DNA from: a virus
DNA: 45,720 nucleotides
Direction: 5' to 3' (one strand)
IMG/VR virus record: IMGVR_UViG_3300046653_000037
Coordinates: 1 to 45,720 of that record
Shown: one piece after another, positions 14,269 through 22,383 of the stretch
Numbering within the stretch: position 1 is the first letter of the stretch
How the letters are laid out: each line of letters starts with the position of its first letter
Notes under the pieces: model-generated
Databases searched by the model: none
What the model was told of the DNA's origin: nothing
What the model saw: only the letters and a program-made list of their open reading frames with translations
Made by a program: the position numbers and the translations under genes

Positions 14269-15152
14269 CCGGGGGTGAGCAGATTCTTTTTGAGTTTGCC
14301 GAAAATCTCACAAAAAAAGGGCGTCTTAATACTGCAACAGGTAAGCAGGTTGAGCGCCTTTTAGCGTCATATCGAAATGTGACTGAACAGGAACTTACCA
14401 ACTTCATAAACGCTCTTGAGCCAGAACTAAGAAGCGAATATAAAAAGGCTTATTATAATTACATAAATGGCGGGTATACAAAGTATCATTCTGGAATAAA
14501 AGCATATCGAATAGAGGATATGAAACCGGCGTATCGTAAAGAGGTGGAGAACGCCGTTACTAATTCCCTTTCACTTATCAAGACACAGAACAAAGAATAC
14601 ATGAACCAATTGCAGAACAGATTTATTAATTGGTCTTCTATCCCTAGTAATGATATGCGCGGGAATAGTGATAATCCTGAAAAGATAAAATCATATTTAA
14701 ATAAAGAAATATTGCAGATACCAGAGAATGGATATCAAACAGAAGCACATAAGCAATTTATAATCACAGATCAAACTCGTAAACTTATAGGATCTATGAA
14801 CGATATAACCGCAAAGAACTCAGGCGCATTTGCTTTTATCTGGCATAACCGAAGAGACAAGAAAGTGGTAGGCAGACCGGGAGGGGAATATCCTATCGGG
14901 ACACCTTCGCACGATGACCACTGGGATAGAGAGGGAAAACTTTATTTAATCAAAGGGTCATGGGCAGTTACCAAGGGACTAGTAAAGAAAGCTGATGGTG
15001 TGATATACGATGATGACATAAACGATGGAATGCCAAGTGTTCCACCAGGATGCCGATGTTACGCGGAATACTTTCACGACCTTGAGTTGTTGCCAAAGAA
15101 GTACGAAGGCATCATAACAGCCAAAGGGCGCGAATATATGGGAGGTGAATAA
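14265..15152 (+). CDS. MuF-like head morphogenesis protein
   Basis: A 295-aa protein between portal and protease. Its C-terminal half carries the MuF pattern: FAFIWHNRRDKKVVGRPGG, HDDHWDREGKLYLIKGSW, and the closing PPGCRCYAEY motif. The N-terminal half is helical. Such proteins are minor capsid components bound near the portal and may be ejected with DNA. Overlaps both neighbours. Confidence 0.8.
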   Translation: MTGGEQILFEFAENLTKKGRLNTATGKQVERLLASYRNVTEQELTNFINALEPELRSEYKKAYYNYINGGYTKYHSGIKAYRIEDMKPAYRKEVENAVTNSLSLIKTQNKEYMNQLQNRFINWSSIPSNDMRGNSDNPEKIKSYLNKEILQIPENGYQTEAHKQFIITDQTRKLIGSMNDITAKNSGAFAFIWHNRRDKKVVGRPGGEYPIGTPSHDDHWDREGKLYLIKGSWAVTKGLVKKADGVIYDDDINDGMPSVPPGCRCYAEYFHDLELLPKKYEGIITAKGREYMGGE

Positions 15153-16411
15153 TGTCAGACGAAGTAAATACAACGGGCATATTAGATAAATCTCCCATAG
15201 ACGGAACATTAAGTGATCTTGCCATATCAGAAAAGATAGCAAATGGTGAGATAAATACCATAATTGCAACTGACGGACACCTTCTTGTTCCCATGAGAAT
15301 AACCGGAACAGGCATCACAAAACGGAATTATGTTGACAAAACAGGCAAACAGGTGGAATTCTTCATAGATAGGCCGAAGGAAGATTTTCTTTCGGATAGG
15401 TTTTTACAATGTTGCAATGGTCTTCCTGTCTGTTTCTTTCACGCTACCGATGGGTTGACATACGACAACTGGAAAGACTATATAGTTGGAGACATCTTCT
15501 ATCCGTATATAAAAGGCGACCAAGTGTGGGGAGTTGCCAAAATATGGGATATATCAATGTTAGATGCATTCAAAGACGGATATGATAGTACTTCACCTTT
15601 TGTCACATCAAAAAATACACTGGGCGAAGACAATATACTTCGAGAATCTTTTGAAGACATAGACCATGTTGCTATTGTGGAAGCCGGACATTGGGATAAT
15701 GGTGAACCGGCAATCACTCAAGATACAATTTTGACTAAGGAGGATTTAATGGACGAAACCAAAAAGCCGGAACCTAAGATAGACGATGCATCAAACATCG
15801 CACAACTTAACCCGGATCAAAAAAAAGATGCCGAACCGGCAGTGCCAGCCGTTGCCGATCCAACCGCGGTACCAGCAGAACAGCAAGAGAACGCAAAGAT
15901 TACGGCGCTTGAAGCTAAGGTGGATAAACTCATATCCATCGTTGAAGCTCTTGTCCAGAGCGATAAAGCTGTACACGCAGAGGTAAAGCCCGAAGCAACA
16001 CCTGCTGTAGAAGACAAGAAAGACGTAATCGCTCCGGTGGCTACTGGGGAAGAAACCCCTGAATTATCGGGCGATGATGAGGAAGAGAAAGGGGAACTGG
16101 TTAATGCAGTTTCTGAAATGGTTGATTCGGCTCATACCGAAGTCAAGATCAAAAAACCTGCTGACAAACCCAACCTTTCGAGTTCTGAATATCTGCGACG
16201 TGTACTTTCGTACAACAAGGAATATGTTGACCCGAAGTATCACTGCCTATTCCAGAAAATCGATTCGGCTAACAAGAAGCTTGCGCTTGATGCGTTAGAT
16301 GACATGAAGAAAAAGGTCGCCGCAAAATCAGTAGGACTGTATACCTCTGCAAAAGCGGACGGGACTTATATCCCTACCGGCAAGGGCACTTTTACTCGGA
16401 TGAACTTCTAA
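15152..16411 (+). CDS. Prohead protease-scaffold fusion (DUF2213-type)
   Basis: A 419-aa protein. Residues 40-190 are a DUF2213-like prohead protease: RITGTGITKRNYVDKTGKQV, PVCFFHATDG and the segment FEDIDHVAIVEAGHWDNGEP, where the VAIVE-x-G-x(4)-G motif is typical. Residues 200-330 are Ala/Pro/Glu-rich coiled-coil scaffold, and residues 340-419 are a helical C-terminus that probably binds the capsid protein. It cleaves and helps assemble the head. A strong internal start at 15749 may produce the scaffold alone. Confidence 0.8.
   Translation: MSDEVNTTGILDKSPIDGTLSDLAISEKIANGEINTIIATDGHLLVPMRITGTGITKRNYVDKTGKQVEFFIDRPKEDFLSDRFLQCCNGLPVCFFHATDGLTYDNWKDYIVGDIFYPYIKGDQVWGVAKIWDISMLDAFKDGYDSTSPFVTSKNTLGEDNILRESFEDIDHVAIVEAGHWDNGEPAITQDTILTKEDLMDETKKPEPKIDDASNIAQLNPDQKKDAEPAVPAVADPTAVPAEQQENAKITALEAKVDKLISIVEALVQSDKAVHAEVKPEATPAVEDKKDVIAPVATGEETPELSGDDEEEKGELVNAVSEMVDSAHTEVKIKKPADKPNLSSSEYLRRVLSYNKEYVDPKYHCLFQKIDSANKKLALDALDDMKKKVAAKSVGLYTSAKADGTYIPTGKGTFTRMNF
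15749..16411 (+). CDS. Scaffold protein from an internal start in the protease gene
   Basis: In frame with the protease, the ATG at 15749 (MDETKKPEPKIDDASNIAQL) is preceded by a near-perfect AAGGAGGA at 15737-15744 with a five-base gap. The product would be the 220-aa scaffold part alone, as lambda makes Nu3 from inside C. The site falls at the domain boundary, which makes chance unlikely. Confidence 0.6.
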   Translation: MDETKKPEPKIDDASNIAQLNPDQKKDAEPAVPAVADPTAVPAEQQENAKITALEAKVDKLISIVEALVQSDKAVHAEVKPEATPAVEDKKDVIAPVATGEETPELSGDDEEEKGELVNAVSEMVDSAHTEVKIKKPADKPNLSSSEYLRRVLSYNKEYVDPKYHCLFQKIDSANKKLALDALDDMKKKVAAKSVGLYTSAKADGTYIPTGKGTFTRMNF

Positions 16412-16424
16412 AGGAGGTTGAAAA

Positions 16425-17012
16425 ATGATTACAGATAATGGACAGTTTACGAATGCGTTCATTGGAGCGTCAAGCTCCGCGCCTCTTTGTGGAAGGGCTA
16501 TAAACCTTTTTGCACGTGGCGACAAAATGAAACAGGCAAAGATAGCCAACGGAATAACTGACAAGGTTATTCTTGCTGGACTTCCCGCACAGGTCGATAA
16601 CCGCGTCGGAGCCCCCGGTACCAACCAGATAGCCGGATTCAATGCCGACGTTCTTGAGATTACCGCGCTTGGCACTCTTACTGCTAACATCGCCGGTTTT
16701 GTTCTCGCAGGTGCTGAGGACATGATCAACACTGACGGGGGCATCGGTTATCCGCATGTTGGTATGATGGCAAATCTCGCTTTGCTTGGTTCTGGTGTCG
16801 AGACATGGCTTCCGTGTGATGCGGCACTTGCCAATGTTTCCGTACTTACCCCGGTGTGTTGGGCATCTGGCGTTCTTACCGCAACGCTCGGTACTGACAC
16901 TGCTCTTTCTATTCATCTTCTGTCGTCCGTCGTAGACGGTTACTATCAGAAAGTCGATACTAATGGCTACGTAAACTGGACGGCTTGCAAATGCATCCGT
17001 GTCCAACTCTAA
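16425..17012 (+). CDS. Head decoration/cement protein
   Basis: A 195-aa Ala/Gly-rich, beta-rich protein between the protease-scaffold and the major capsid gene, with AAAGGAGGT upstream. It begins MITDNGQFTNAFIGASSSAP and includes RAINLFARGDKMKQAK and DVLEITALGTLTANIAGFVL. In DUF2213/DUF2184 phages this slot holds a structural cement protein (DUF2190-like). It also contains an internal LPAQVDNRVGAPGTNQIAGF segment. Assignment is by position and composition. Confidence 0.65.
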   Translation: MITDNGQFTNAFIGASSSAPLCGRAINLFARGDKMKQAKIANGITDKVILAGLPAQVDNRVGAPGTNQIAGFNADVLEITALGTLTANIAGFVLAGAEDMINTDGGIGYPHVGMMANLALLGSGVETWLPCDAALANVSVLTPVCWASGVLTATLGTDTALSIHLLSSVVDGYYQKVDTNGYVNWTACKCIRVQL

Positions 17013-17024
17013 AGGAGGTAACAA

Positions 17025-18047
17025 ATGGGATCAATAAGTAATCTTAGCCGTTTTGTTGGCTCTTCGGTCATGCCGGGATATGTTGCCCCGGTTGTACAGG
17101 ATACCAACTTCAAAGAGTGCCTTGCCGATATTACCCACTTTGGTGAACTCGGCGCTCCGTCTCTTTACCTTCCGTCTCTGTCAAACATCCATACTCCAAC
17201 TACCATCGGGCAGCAATGGAGAGCAGACGCGGACAGCGTAGGATTTGACAACAATCAACTTGCGTTTTGGTATTACACCATACATGCACGTTTCGAGTAC
17301 ACTGATCAGGACGCTGCGAAAATGTCGAAAGTCATGCCGTCGATCAGTCTTGAGGCATTAAACACAAAACTGTGTGAAATGGCTGTTAACCAGCGAAGAC
17401 ACTACGGTATGTGGTTTGGATTCGATCCGACTTCTACTGCTCAAGGACTTATCGCACAGGGAACTACCTACTCATTCGCAAACGACTCTGCGGCACACTC
17501 AACATTGTTGACGTACAATCCCGCCGAACTCGTTGCCCTCCTTGCCGCCGTAGCTCGCGAGACCATGAACGCGACTTATGGAATGGCAAAGCCGGTTGTA
17601 GTTGTTTCGTCTCCGCGAACTATCAATTACCTCCAGAGCACCATTGTGGCTGTTACCAGTTCACAGCTTCCCGGATCGGGCGTCGACTCTGTCGGCGGTA
17701 CTTTCGGTCGAGTGGTTGGTGACTGGCTCGGAGTTGGTAAGGTAAAGTTTATTCAGGATAAACTTCTTGAAGGAACCGGAGGAAGCGCGTTGACTGACCC
17801 TGTGGTATTTATTGCCCCGGGACTTGGTGAAGCAGAAGCCGTACCGGAAGATATCAGCCAGTATAAACTCATGGACAACAACATCAACCGGATGAACACG
17901 TTCATGGATAATGCCGGCGGTCTCCAGTACATGAAGAATCCAACCATCAACTGGACGCAACAGGGACTGTTCAAACTTCAGACCACTTCGGGTGCTGTTA
18001 TCCGCAAAGATGCAGTACGTACCATCAATATTCCGTACTCAACGTAA
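17025..18047 (+). CDS. Major capsid protein (DUF2184-type)
   Basis: A 340-aa protein with AAAGGAGGT upstream. It reads as a DUF2184 capsid protein: GAPSLYLPSLSNIHTPTTIG, DQDAAKMSKVMPSISLEALN, the glycine-rich KLCEMAVNQRRHYGMWFGFD, and a C-terminus with GLQYMKNPTINWTQQGL. It should adopt an HK97-type fold and build the icosahedral shell. G+C of this gene and of the cement gene is visibly higher than that of the surrounding genes, consistent with high expression. Confidence 0.8.
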   Translation: MGSISNLSRFVGSSVMPGYVAPVVQDTNFKECLADITHFGELGAPSLYLPSLSNIHTPTTIGQQWRADADSVGFDNNQLAFWYYTIHARFEYTDQDAAKMSKVMPSISLEALNTKLCEMAVNQRRHYGMWFGFDPTSTAQGLIAQGTTYSFANDSAAHSTLLTYNPAELVALLAAVARETMNATYGMAKPVVVVSSPRTINYLQSTIVAVTSSQLPGSGVDSVGGTFGRVVGDWLGVGKVKFIQDKLLEGTGGSALTDPVVFIAPGLGEAEAVPEDISQYKLMDNNINRMNTFMDNAGGLQYMKNPTINWTQQGLFKLQTTSGAVIRKDAVRTINIPYST

Positions 18048-18062
18048 GGGGACAACCGGAAA

Positions 18063-18452
18063 ATGAAAGTAATACTGACTTCTACCGAAGCAAAGCACAT
18101 GATTTTCGCGTATCGGGTGCCTAACACAAATTACGTCTGTCATGATATTGATATGCCTCCTTACACTTTGAATCAGGAATACAACTTTCCGAATGAAGAG
18201 TGTTTTGAGGCGTTCAAGAAACAGAACCAGCCGTATCTTGTCGGAGACCATCCTAAACTTATCATCGGTAAAACTACCGGCGGTAAGGCAGAGAAAATCT
18301 TTAAGGCAAACACTGCGGAAGAAACGAAAGTAATCAACGACCGGCTTGCAACCGAAACCGGATCAACGCTTGATGACGCGGGACAAGCTGGAATCAAGCT
18401 TGAGCTTGAAGTTGAAAAGAACGCCAAAGAAACCGGACGGACAAAGAAATGA
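18063..18452 (+). CDS. Head-region hypothetical protein
   Basis: A 129-aa protein following the capsid gene. N-terminal part (VCHDIDMPPYTLNQEYNFPN) is beta-rich; the C-terminal third is Lys/Glu/Thr-rich and disordered or helical. The position fits a minor head or head-completion protein, but no family motif is seen. Overlaps the next gene by four bases. Confidence 0.6.
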   Translation: MKVILTSTEAKHMIFAYRVPNTNYVCHDIDMPPYTLNQEYNFPNEECFEAFKKQNQPYLVGDHPKLIIGKTTGGKAEKIFKANTAEETKVINDRLATETGSTLDDAGQAGIKLELEVEKNAKETGRTKK

Positions 18453-18877
18453 GCGTAAGCTATTCGGATTGGACTACATGGGCGGCACGATATGAGCCGA
18501 CGGCGTTTGCTGGATTTACCACAAGCCCCGTTGCTCAAGATGCTTATGATGAGGCATATGTTATGCTACTGCCAATGATCGATTATCTTGATACGGTTAT
18601 TTATCGTCTCGGAATGTATCGGTTAGCAATGCATAATCTCATTATAAGTTCTGTCGTTTGTGCAAGTCCATTGAATAGCTTATACACAAAATACGAAATG
18701 GAAGAGAACACCGGATTACTTGTATCCGCGTCGGACTCAACCAGCGCGGCTACAAAGTTTATCCCGGACGTAACACAGAAAGGGGACGCTTCAACTATGC
18801 TTTTGTGGGCAACTCCATACGGACAGCAAGTCGAAGCTCTCTTTGAACAACTACGGAATATATCGGTAACGATATGA
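18449..18877 (+). CDS. Head-tail connector (DUF4054-type)
   Basis: A 142-aa protein starting MSVSYSDWTTWAARYEPTAF and with AQDAYDEAYVMLLPMIDYL and YRLAMHNLIISSVV, a pattern of DUF4054 adaptor proteins that dock under the portal. Its slot, length and helical content agree. Overlaps the genes on both sides by four bases. Confidence 0.75.
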   Translation: MSVSYSDWTTWAARYEPTAFAGFTTSPVAQDAYDEAYVMLLPMIDYLDTVIYRLGMYRLAMHNLIISSVVCASPLNSLYTKYEMEENTGLLVSASDSTSAATKFIPDVTQKGDASTMLLWATPYGQQVEALFEQLRNISVTI

Positions 18878-19248
18878 TAACAGCGCCGAAAAAAATAGAT
18901 TTCATTGAGCCGGGTATCCAACATCCTAATAGCGAAAATGAAACTATCTTTGATGTAGCAGAGAAGCTTGAACAGCGTTATAGCTTATTACAGATTTTTA
19001 TAGCGTTACATAAAAAAGATTTAGAACAGATTATTATAAGTGAAATGGCGTTAGCAATAAAGCATGATAAAAGTAACGATGAAATGGACGGATCAATAAA
19101 TGATAGAATAACTCCAATATGGAGAGCATATATACTTAATGAAGAACATGGAATTATAACAATGGCATCTGAACAGCGCGGATCAGCATCTTTTGTAGAC
19201 ACAGGGTCTTATTTTACTGGGCTATCAATCGGGGTAAGTCATGAATGA
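18874..19248 (+). CDS. Putative head-tail completion/neck protein
   Basis: A 124-aa protein in the neck slot between the DUF4054 adaptor and the tail-terminator candidate. It contains FDVAEKLEQRYSLLQIFIAL and a C-terminal beta part (ASFVDTGSYFTGLSIGVSHE). The length fits HK97 gp10-like or stopper proteins, but the assignment rests on synteny. Confidence 0.5.
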   Translation: MITAPKKIDFIEPGIQHPNSENETIFDVAEKLEQRYSLLQIFIALHKKDLEQIIISEMALAIKHDKSNDEMDGSINDRITPIWRAYILNEEHGIITMASEQRGSASFVDTGSYFTGLSIGVSHE

Positions 19249-20128
19249 AGCAAAGAAACTTTTACAGGGATCAATCAAAGAGTTTCAGGACAAAATCAAT
19301 AATGCTTCGGCTACTCCATGCACATATCTTTTAGGCGCGAATGGTCTTTCATATATTCTTCCCGGAGAAACCAGTACGGATATTTCCTGTGCTTTTCATG
19401 TATCAACTGATCAAGTGCAAAGACCTGATGGTATTTACGATGTTTCTGTTGTTGAAGTAAATACACAAGTTGAATTATTTTCTCTATTTCAGACCGACAG
19501 TGTTTCAATGATTATTATTACTTACAATGGGTTAAAGATTGGCGTAAACAAAAGCGCGGTATACAATGGTCAGATGCAGACCTATCACTATTTTGGGGAA
19601 ATCTTACAGAACAAAAACAGCGGATACATAATTACCGATGACGCGGTTGCTACTGAATTATTTCTTTCTAACTCAACTACAAAATGGATTGAGTTTGGAA
19701 CCCATAGCGGCGTATCGGTCTATCCTTCCTTCTTGACGCCGTTCAACAAATCAACAATACACGCAATAGTAGAAGTCAAATCAAGCAAAGCATTTTCACA
19801 ACCGATACAAACAACCGACACAACCATCTTGCAATATATTTCCGATGACTGTACTATCCATTTGATTAATGCAACTTTGAATGAGGCGCAAAAGTTTTTA
19901 ATGGCGCTTGATACACAGGCGAGAGAAAAAGGGTTTTTTGGGTTAATGACAATCCCGGGGTGGGTACAGGTTCAGGATGATACACAATCGAGTTTTGGCA
20001 TTAAGGCAAACAAGCGGACAATGACAATAAAGATAAATTATGTTCTTGAATCGGCGGCTGATACCGCACTAAAATATATTACGAAAGCGACCGCAAATAT
20101 AGCGGTTACAACCCTTGGAGGTAATTAA
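19241..20128 (+). CDS. Putative tail terminator / neck protein
   Basis: A 295-aa protein directly before the sheath gene. Its C-terminal half (LMALDTQAREKGFFGLMTIP, then RTMTIKINYVLESAADTALK) follows the pattern of LIC_12616-like neck terminator proteins, which have a G-x(n)-P turn and an alternating strand before a final helix. The N-terminal half (ATPCTYLLGANGLSYILPGE) is unlike the usual 150-aa terminator, so this may be an enlarged or fused version. Confidence 0.5.
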   Translation: MNEAKKLLQGSIKEFQDKINNASATPCTYLLGANGLSYILPGETSTDISCAFHVSTDQVQRPDGIYDVSVVEVNTQVELFSLFQTDSVSMIIITYNGLKIGVNKSAVYNGQMQTYHYFGEILQNKNSGYIITDDAVATELFLSNSTTKWIEFGTHSGVSVYPSFLTPFNKSTIHAIVEVKSSKAFSQPIQTTDTTILQYISDDCTIHLINATLNEAQKFLMALDTQAREKGFFGLMTIPGWVQVQDDTQSSFGIKANKRTMTIKINYVLESAADTALKYITKATANIAVTTLGGN

Positions 20129-21271
20129 ATGGCGTTTACAAATCCTGATCCCGGAAATCCGGTAGTATTGAATGTCTCCGTGCTTGCGGCTAATGTGCCG
20201 TCAGATTATACACGGAGATTCTGTAAAGTTTCGACGGGGGATACGAATATAACCACCGGACATCTTACAAGCGTTATTGCTAGTGAGATTGATTCTATAT
20301 TTGTAACCACTACCGATGCATACAAATCAACGGAAACTTACATTTGGCTTGAATCGTTCTTCGGAAGAAATGCAAATGGAACGGCATATATCTTTGAAAC
20401 AGGAACGGTGACGACCATAGCAACAAACATCGCGGCACTTGCCACATTTCTTTCTGACGGAGTTGGACTGTGTTATCATTATGCAGTACCTTCTACCTTT
20501 TACGGTGAAGCGACTTTCAAGACTCTTGCGGCTCTTTATGCTACTGATATATCGGCAACATATTTTGACGTTGAGGTAACACATGGAACTGATCCGGCTG
20601 TTGATGCAAAGTTCGTCGCGTTGGCTGGCCTCAAATCAATATTTGCTATTTATCCATCAGCGGTGGCCGGGGAAAGTGCCTCGGGGGCAATGGCTGGAAT
20701 AATGGCATCAACCATTTACGACCTATCATCGACAAACAAAAATACAATGTTTCAGTATAAGTACTGTCCCGGGGTAACCGTAGAAGATCTTTTGTCATCA
20801 TTCAAAACTTCATTGAATAACAGCGCGGTAAATTACATAGGTAGATTGATATCGCGCAACGTTGTATTCAACGGAAGGTTCCTTGACAATTCTTCTTGGG
20901 ATTATTGGTACGCATGGGACACTATTATGGTAAGTCTTCAGATTGCGTTATCAACTGCATTGTATAACGGGTCAAATAGCCCATCGGCTGTTATTCAATA
21001 CAATCAGACTGGCATAGACAAACTTCTTTCCGTTATTAACGGAGAGGGCATTGCGGGAAAAGCAAACGGAACTATTAATGAGTTTGCCGAGTCTATGGCA
21101 GATGATGGAACCACGATGAACAATACGGGTACATTTTATGCAGTGCCGTTCTATACCTACATTGCCGATAATCCAACAAAATATGCGGCAGAGATTTATG
21201 ACGGGCTTTCAGGTATTATCCAGATTGGCCGATTCTACAGAAAAGTCGTATTTAACGTCACATTGGCGTAA
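20129..21271 (+). CDS. Contractile tail sheath protein (DUF3383-type)
   Basis: A 380-aa protein fitting DUF3383. The early segment EIDSIFVTTTDAYKSTETYIW, the GLKSIFAIYPSAVAGESASG core, KYCPGVTVEDLLSSFKTSLN, and the C-terminal RNVVFNGRFLDNSSWDYWYA and IQIGRFYRKVVFNVTLA are the expected landmarks. DUF3383 proteins form the contractile sheath of a group of myophages. The following tube gene and a baseplate J gene downstream agree. Confidence 0.85.
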   Translation: MAFTNPDPGNPVVLNVSVLAANVPSDYTRRFCKVSTGDTNITTGHLTSVIASEIDSIFVTTTDAYKSTETYIWLESFFGRNANGTAYIFETGTVTTIATNIAALATFLSDGVGLCYHYAVPSTFYGEATFKTLAALYATDISATYFDVEVTHGTDPAVDAKFVALAGLKSIFAIYPSAVAGESASGAMAGIMASTIYDLSSTNKNTMFQYKYCPGVTVEDLLSSFKTSLNNSAVNYIGRLISRNVVFNGRFLDNSSWDYWYAWDTIMVSLQIALSTALYNGSNSPSAVIQYNQTGIDKLLSVINGEGIAGKANGTINEFAESMADDGTTMNNTGTFYAVPFYTYIADNPTKYAAEIYDGLSGIIQIGRFYRKVVFNVTLA

Positions 21272-21281
21272 GGAGTAAAAG

Positions 21282-21713
21282 ATGGCAAGTACTTATTCAT
21301 TCATACACAAAGGGTTTGTTAAGGCGGTTTTTTCAAACGTTACGGCTCTCAACATCATTCCCACTGATCTTGGTGAAGATATGATACAAATTACAGTTGA
21401 TGAGGAATCAGTCACAAGACTCCCAACTGCGACCGGGACAGTGGCAAGTGGTAATATGTTTGTTCCCGTAACAATTACTCTTCCAATTCTTAAGACTTCG
21501 GGGGCAGACTTGCTTTATAAAAAAAAGTGGATGTCGAATGGTGTTATATCAGGTAGCGTTGATATCTATGATGATGTTAATAAAGCATGGACTGTTACCA
21601 GCCTTTCAATGTCCCTTGGCCAGTTCAATGCAAACGGAAAGGAAGCATTCCGTATTTATACGATCAAAGGAAACATGGAAGTTAATACTAATCTTATGGT
21701 GGAGCTTTCATGA
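21282..21713 (+). CDS. Tail tube protein
   Basis: A 143-aa protein directly after the sheath gene, the standard place for the tube subunit. It has YSFIHKGFVKAVFSNVTALN, the PTATGTVASGNMFVPVTITL strand region and an ending SLGQFNANGKEAFRIYTIKG. This is compatible with the DUF3277-type tube fold. Overlaps the chaperone gene start by four bases. Confidence 0.75.
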   Translation: MASTYSFIHKGFVKAVFSNVTALNIIPTDLGEDMIQITVDEESVTRLPTATGTVASGNMFVPVTITLPILKTSGADLLYKKKWMSNGVISGSVDIYDDVNKAWTVTSLSMSLGQFNANGKEAFRIYTIKGNMEVNTNLMVELS

Positions 21714-22273
21714 TAAGCAGAAAAGATTTATCTATACTTATTCCTGTTGACTCTGAAGAAGGCATAGTCCAAATTGCAGTGCCAGACGTACCGATAGAAC
21801 GTGTAAACAACGCCCTGCCGGTACTCGGGCATATATTTTCTGAAAGCCAGAAATGCAATTATGCTCCTATTGTGTTTATTCGGGATTATGATTTTTACGT
21901 GCATCAGGCGTGTAAGTTTAATGCAGTGAAATGGTCAAGCGATCCTAAAGAACAAAAAGCAATAGAAACAAAACTGTATGAAGATTTTTCAGCCTTTGTA
22001 CAGGTTGCTTTTGTGGGAGCGACCGTCATAAACAGCAAATTGGAAAGGCTAACATATCCTGAGTTTATGGCTAAGATTCCTGAAGAACAAAGAAGCGAGG
22101 CTGAGGGGTATTTTGTTTTTTTCTATGCGAGGCTTCGTTATTCTTTAGCGAAGACCGAAGAACTCGCGAAAGAGGACTGGATCGTATCATGTCCGATTAC
22201 GGAATATATCAAGCGTTTAATGATATCTTCCTCAAAAGAAAAGACTTCATCAAAGACGGAAGAGGCTTTATAG
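21710..22273 (+). CDS. Tail assembly chaperone, upstream frame
   Basis: A 187-aa protein between tube and tape measure, the slot of gpG-like chaperones. The C-terminus (SSSKEKTSSKTEEAL) is polar. An overlapping -1 frame begins inside its last 30 codons and runs on, the usual gpG/gpGT arrangement. A-rich TCA-AAA and TCA-AAG codon pairs in the overlap could host the slip, although no textbook XXXYYYZ heptamer is present. It should coat the tape measure during tail assembly. Confidence 0.7.
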   Translation: MISRKDLSILIPVDSEEGIVQIAVPDVPIERVNNALPVLGHIFSESQKCNYAPIVFIRDYDFYVHQACKFNAVKWSSDPKEQKAIETKLYEDFSAFVQVAFVGATVINSKLERLTYPEFMAKIPEEQRSEAEGYFVFFYARLRYSLAKTEELAKEDWIVSCPITEYIKRLMISSSKEKTSSKTEEAL

Positions 22274-22383
22274 AAAATATTCTTGACGGAATACTTTTAT
22301 CTGATTGGAAGTATATCCAGAAAACTTTTGGGCTTAAAGATTTTGATAGTGCGTTTGAATTATTCTATAGGGGGTTAATGTGA
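22189..22383 (+). CDS. Tail assembly chaperone, downstream -1 frame
   Basis: A 64-aa frame (MSDYGIYQAFNDIFLKRKDF..., ending DSAFELFYRGLM) overlapping the end of the first chaperone frame in the -1 register and ending on the tape-measure start. There is no Shine-Dalgarno in good position for its ATG, so it is more likely expressed as the C-terminal part of a -1 frameshift fusion (gpGT type) than alone. Confidence 0.65.
   Translation: MSDYGIYQAFNDIFLKRKDFIKDGRGFIENILDGILLSDWKYIQKTFGLKDFDSAFELFYRGLM

Noticed and set aside
17411-17722. Arg/Cys-rich frame overlapping the capsid gene and similar frames over structural genes
   Set aside because: Shadow frames of GC-richer highly expressed genes; no ribosome sites and unnatural composition.
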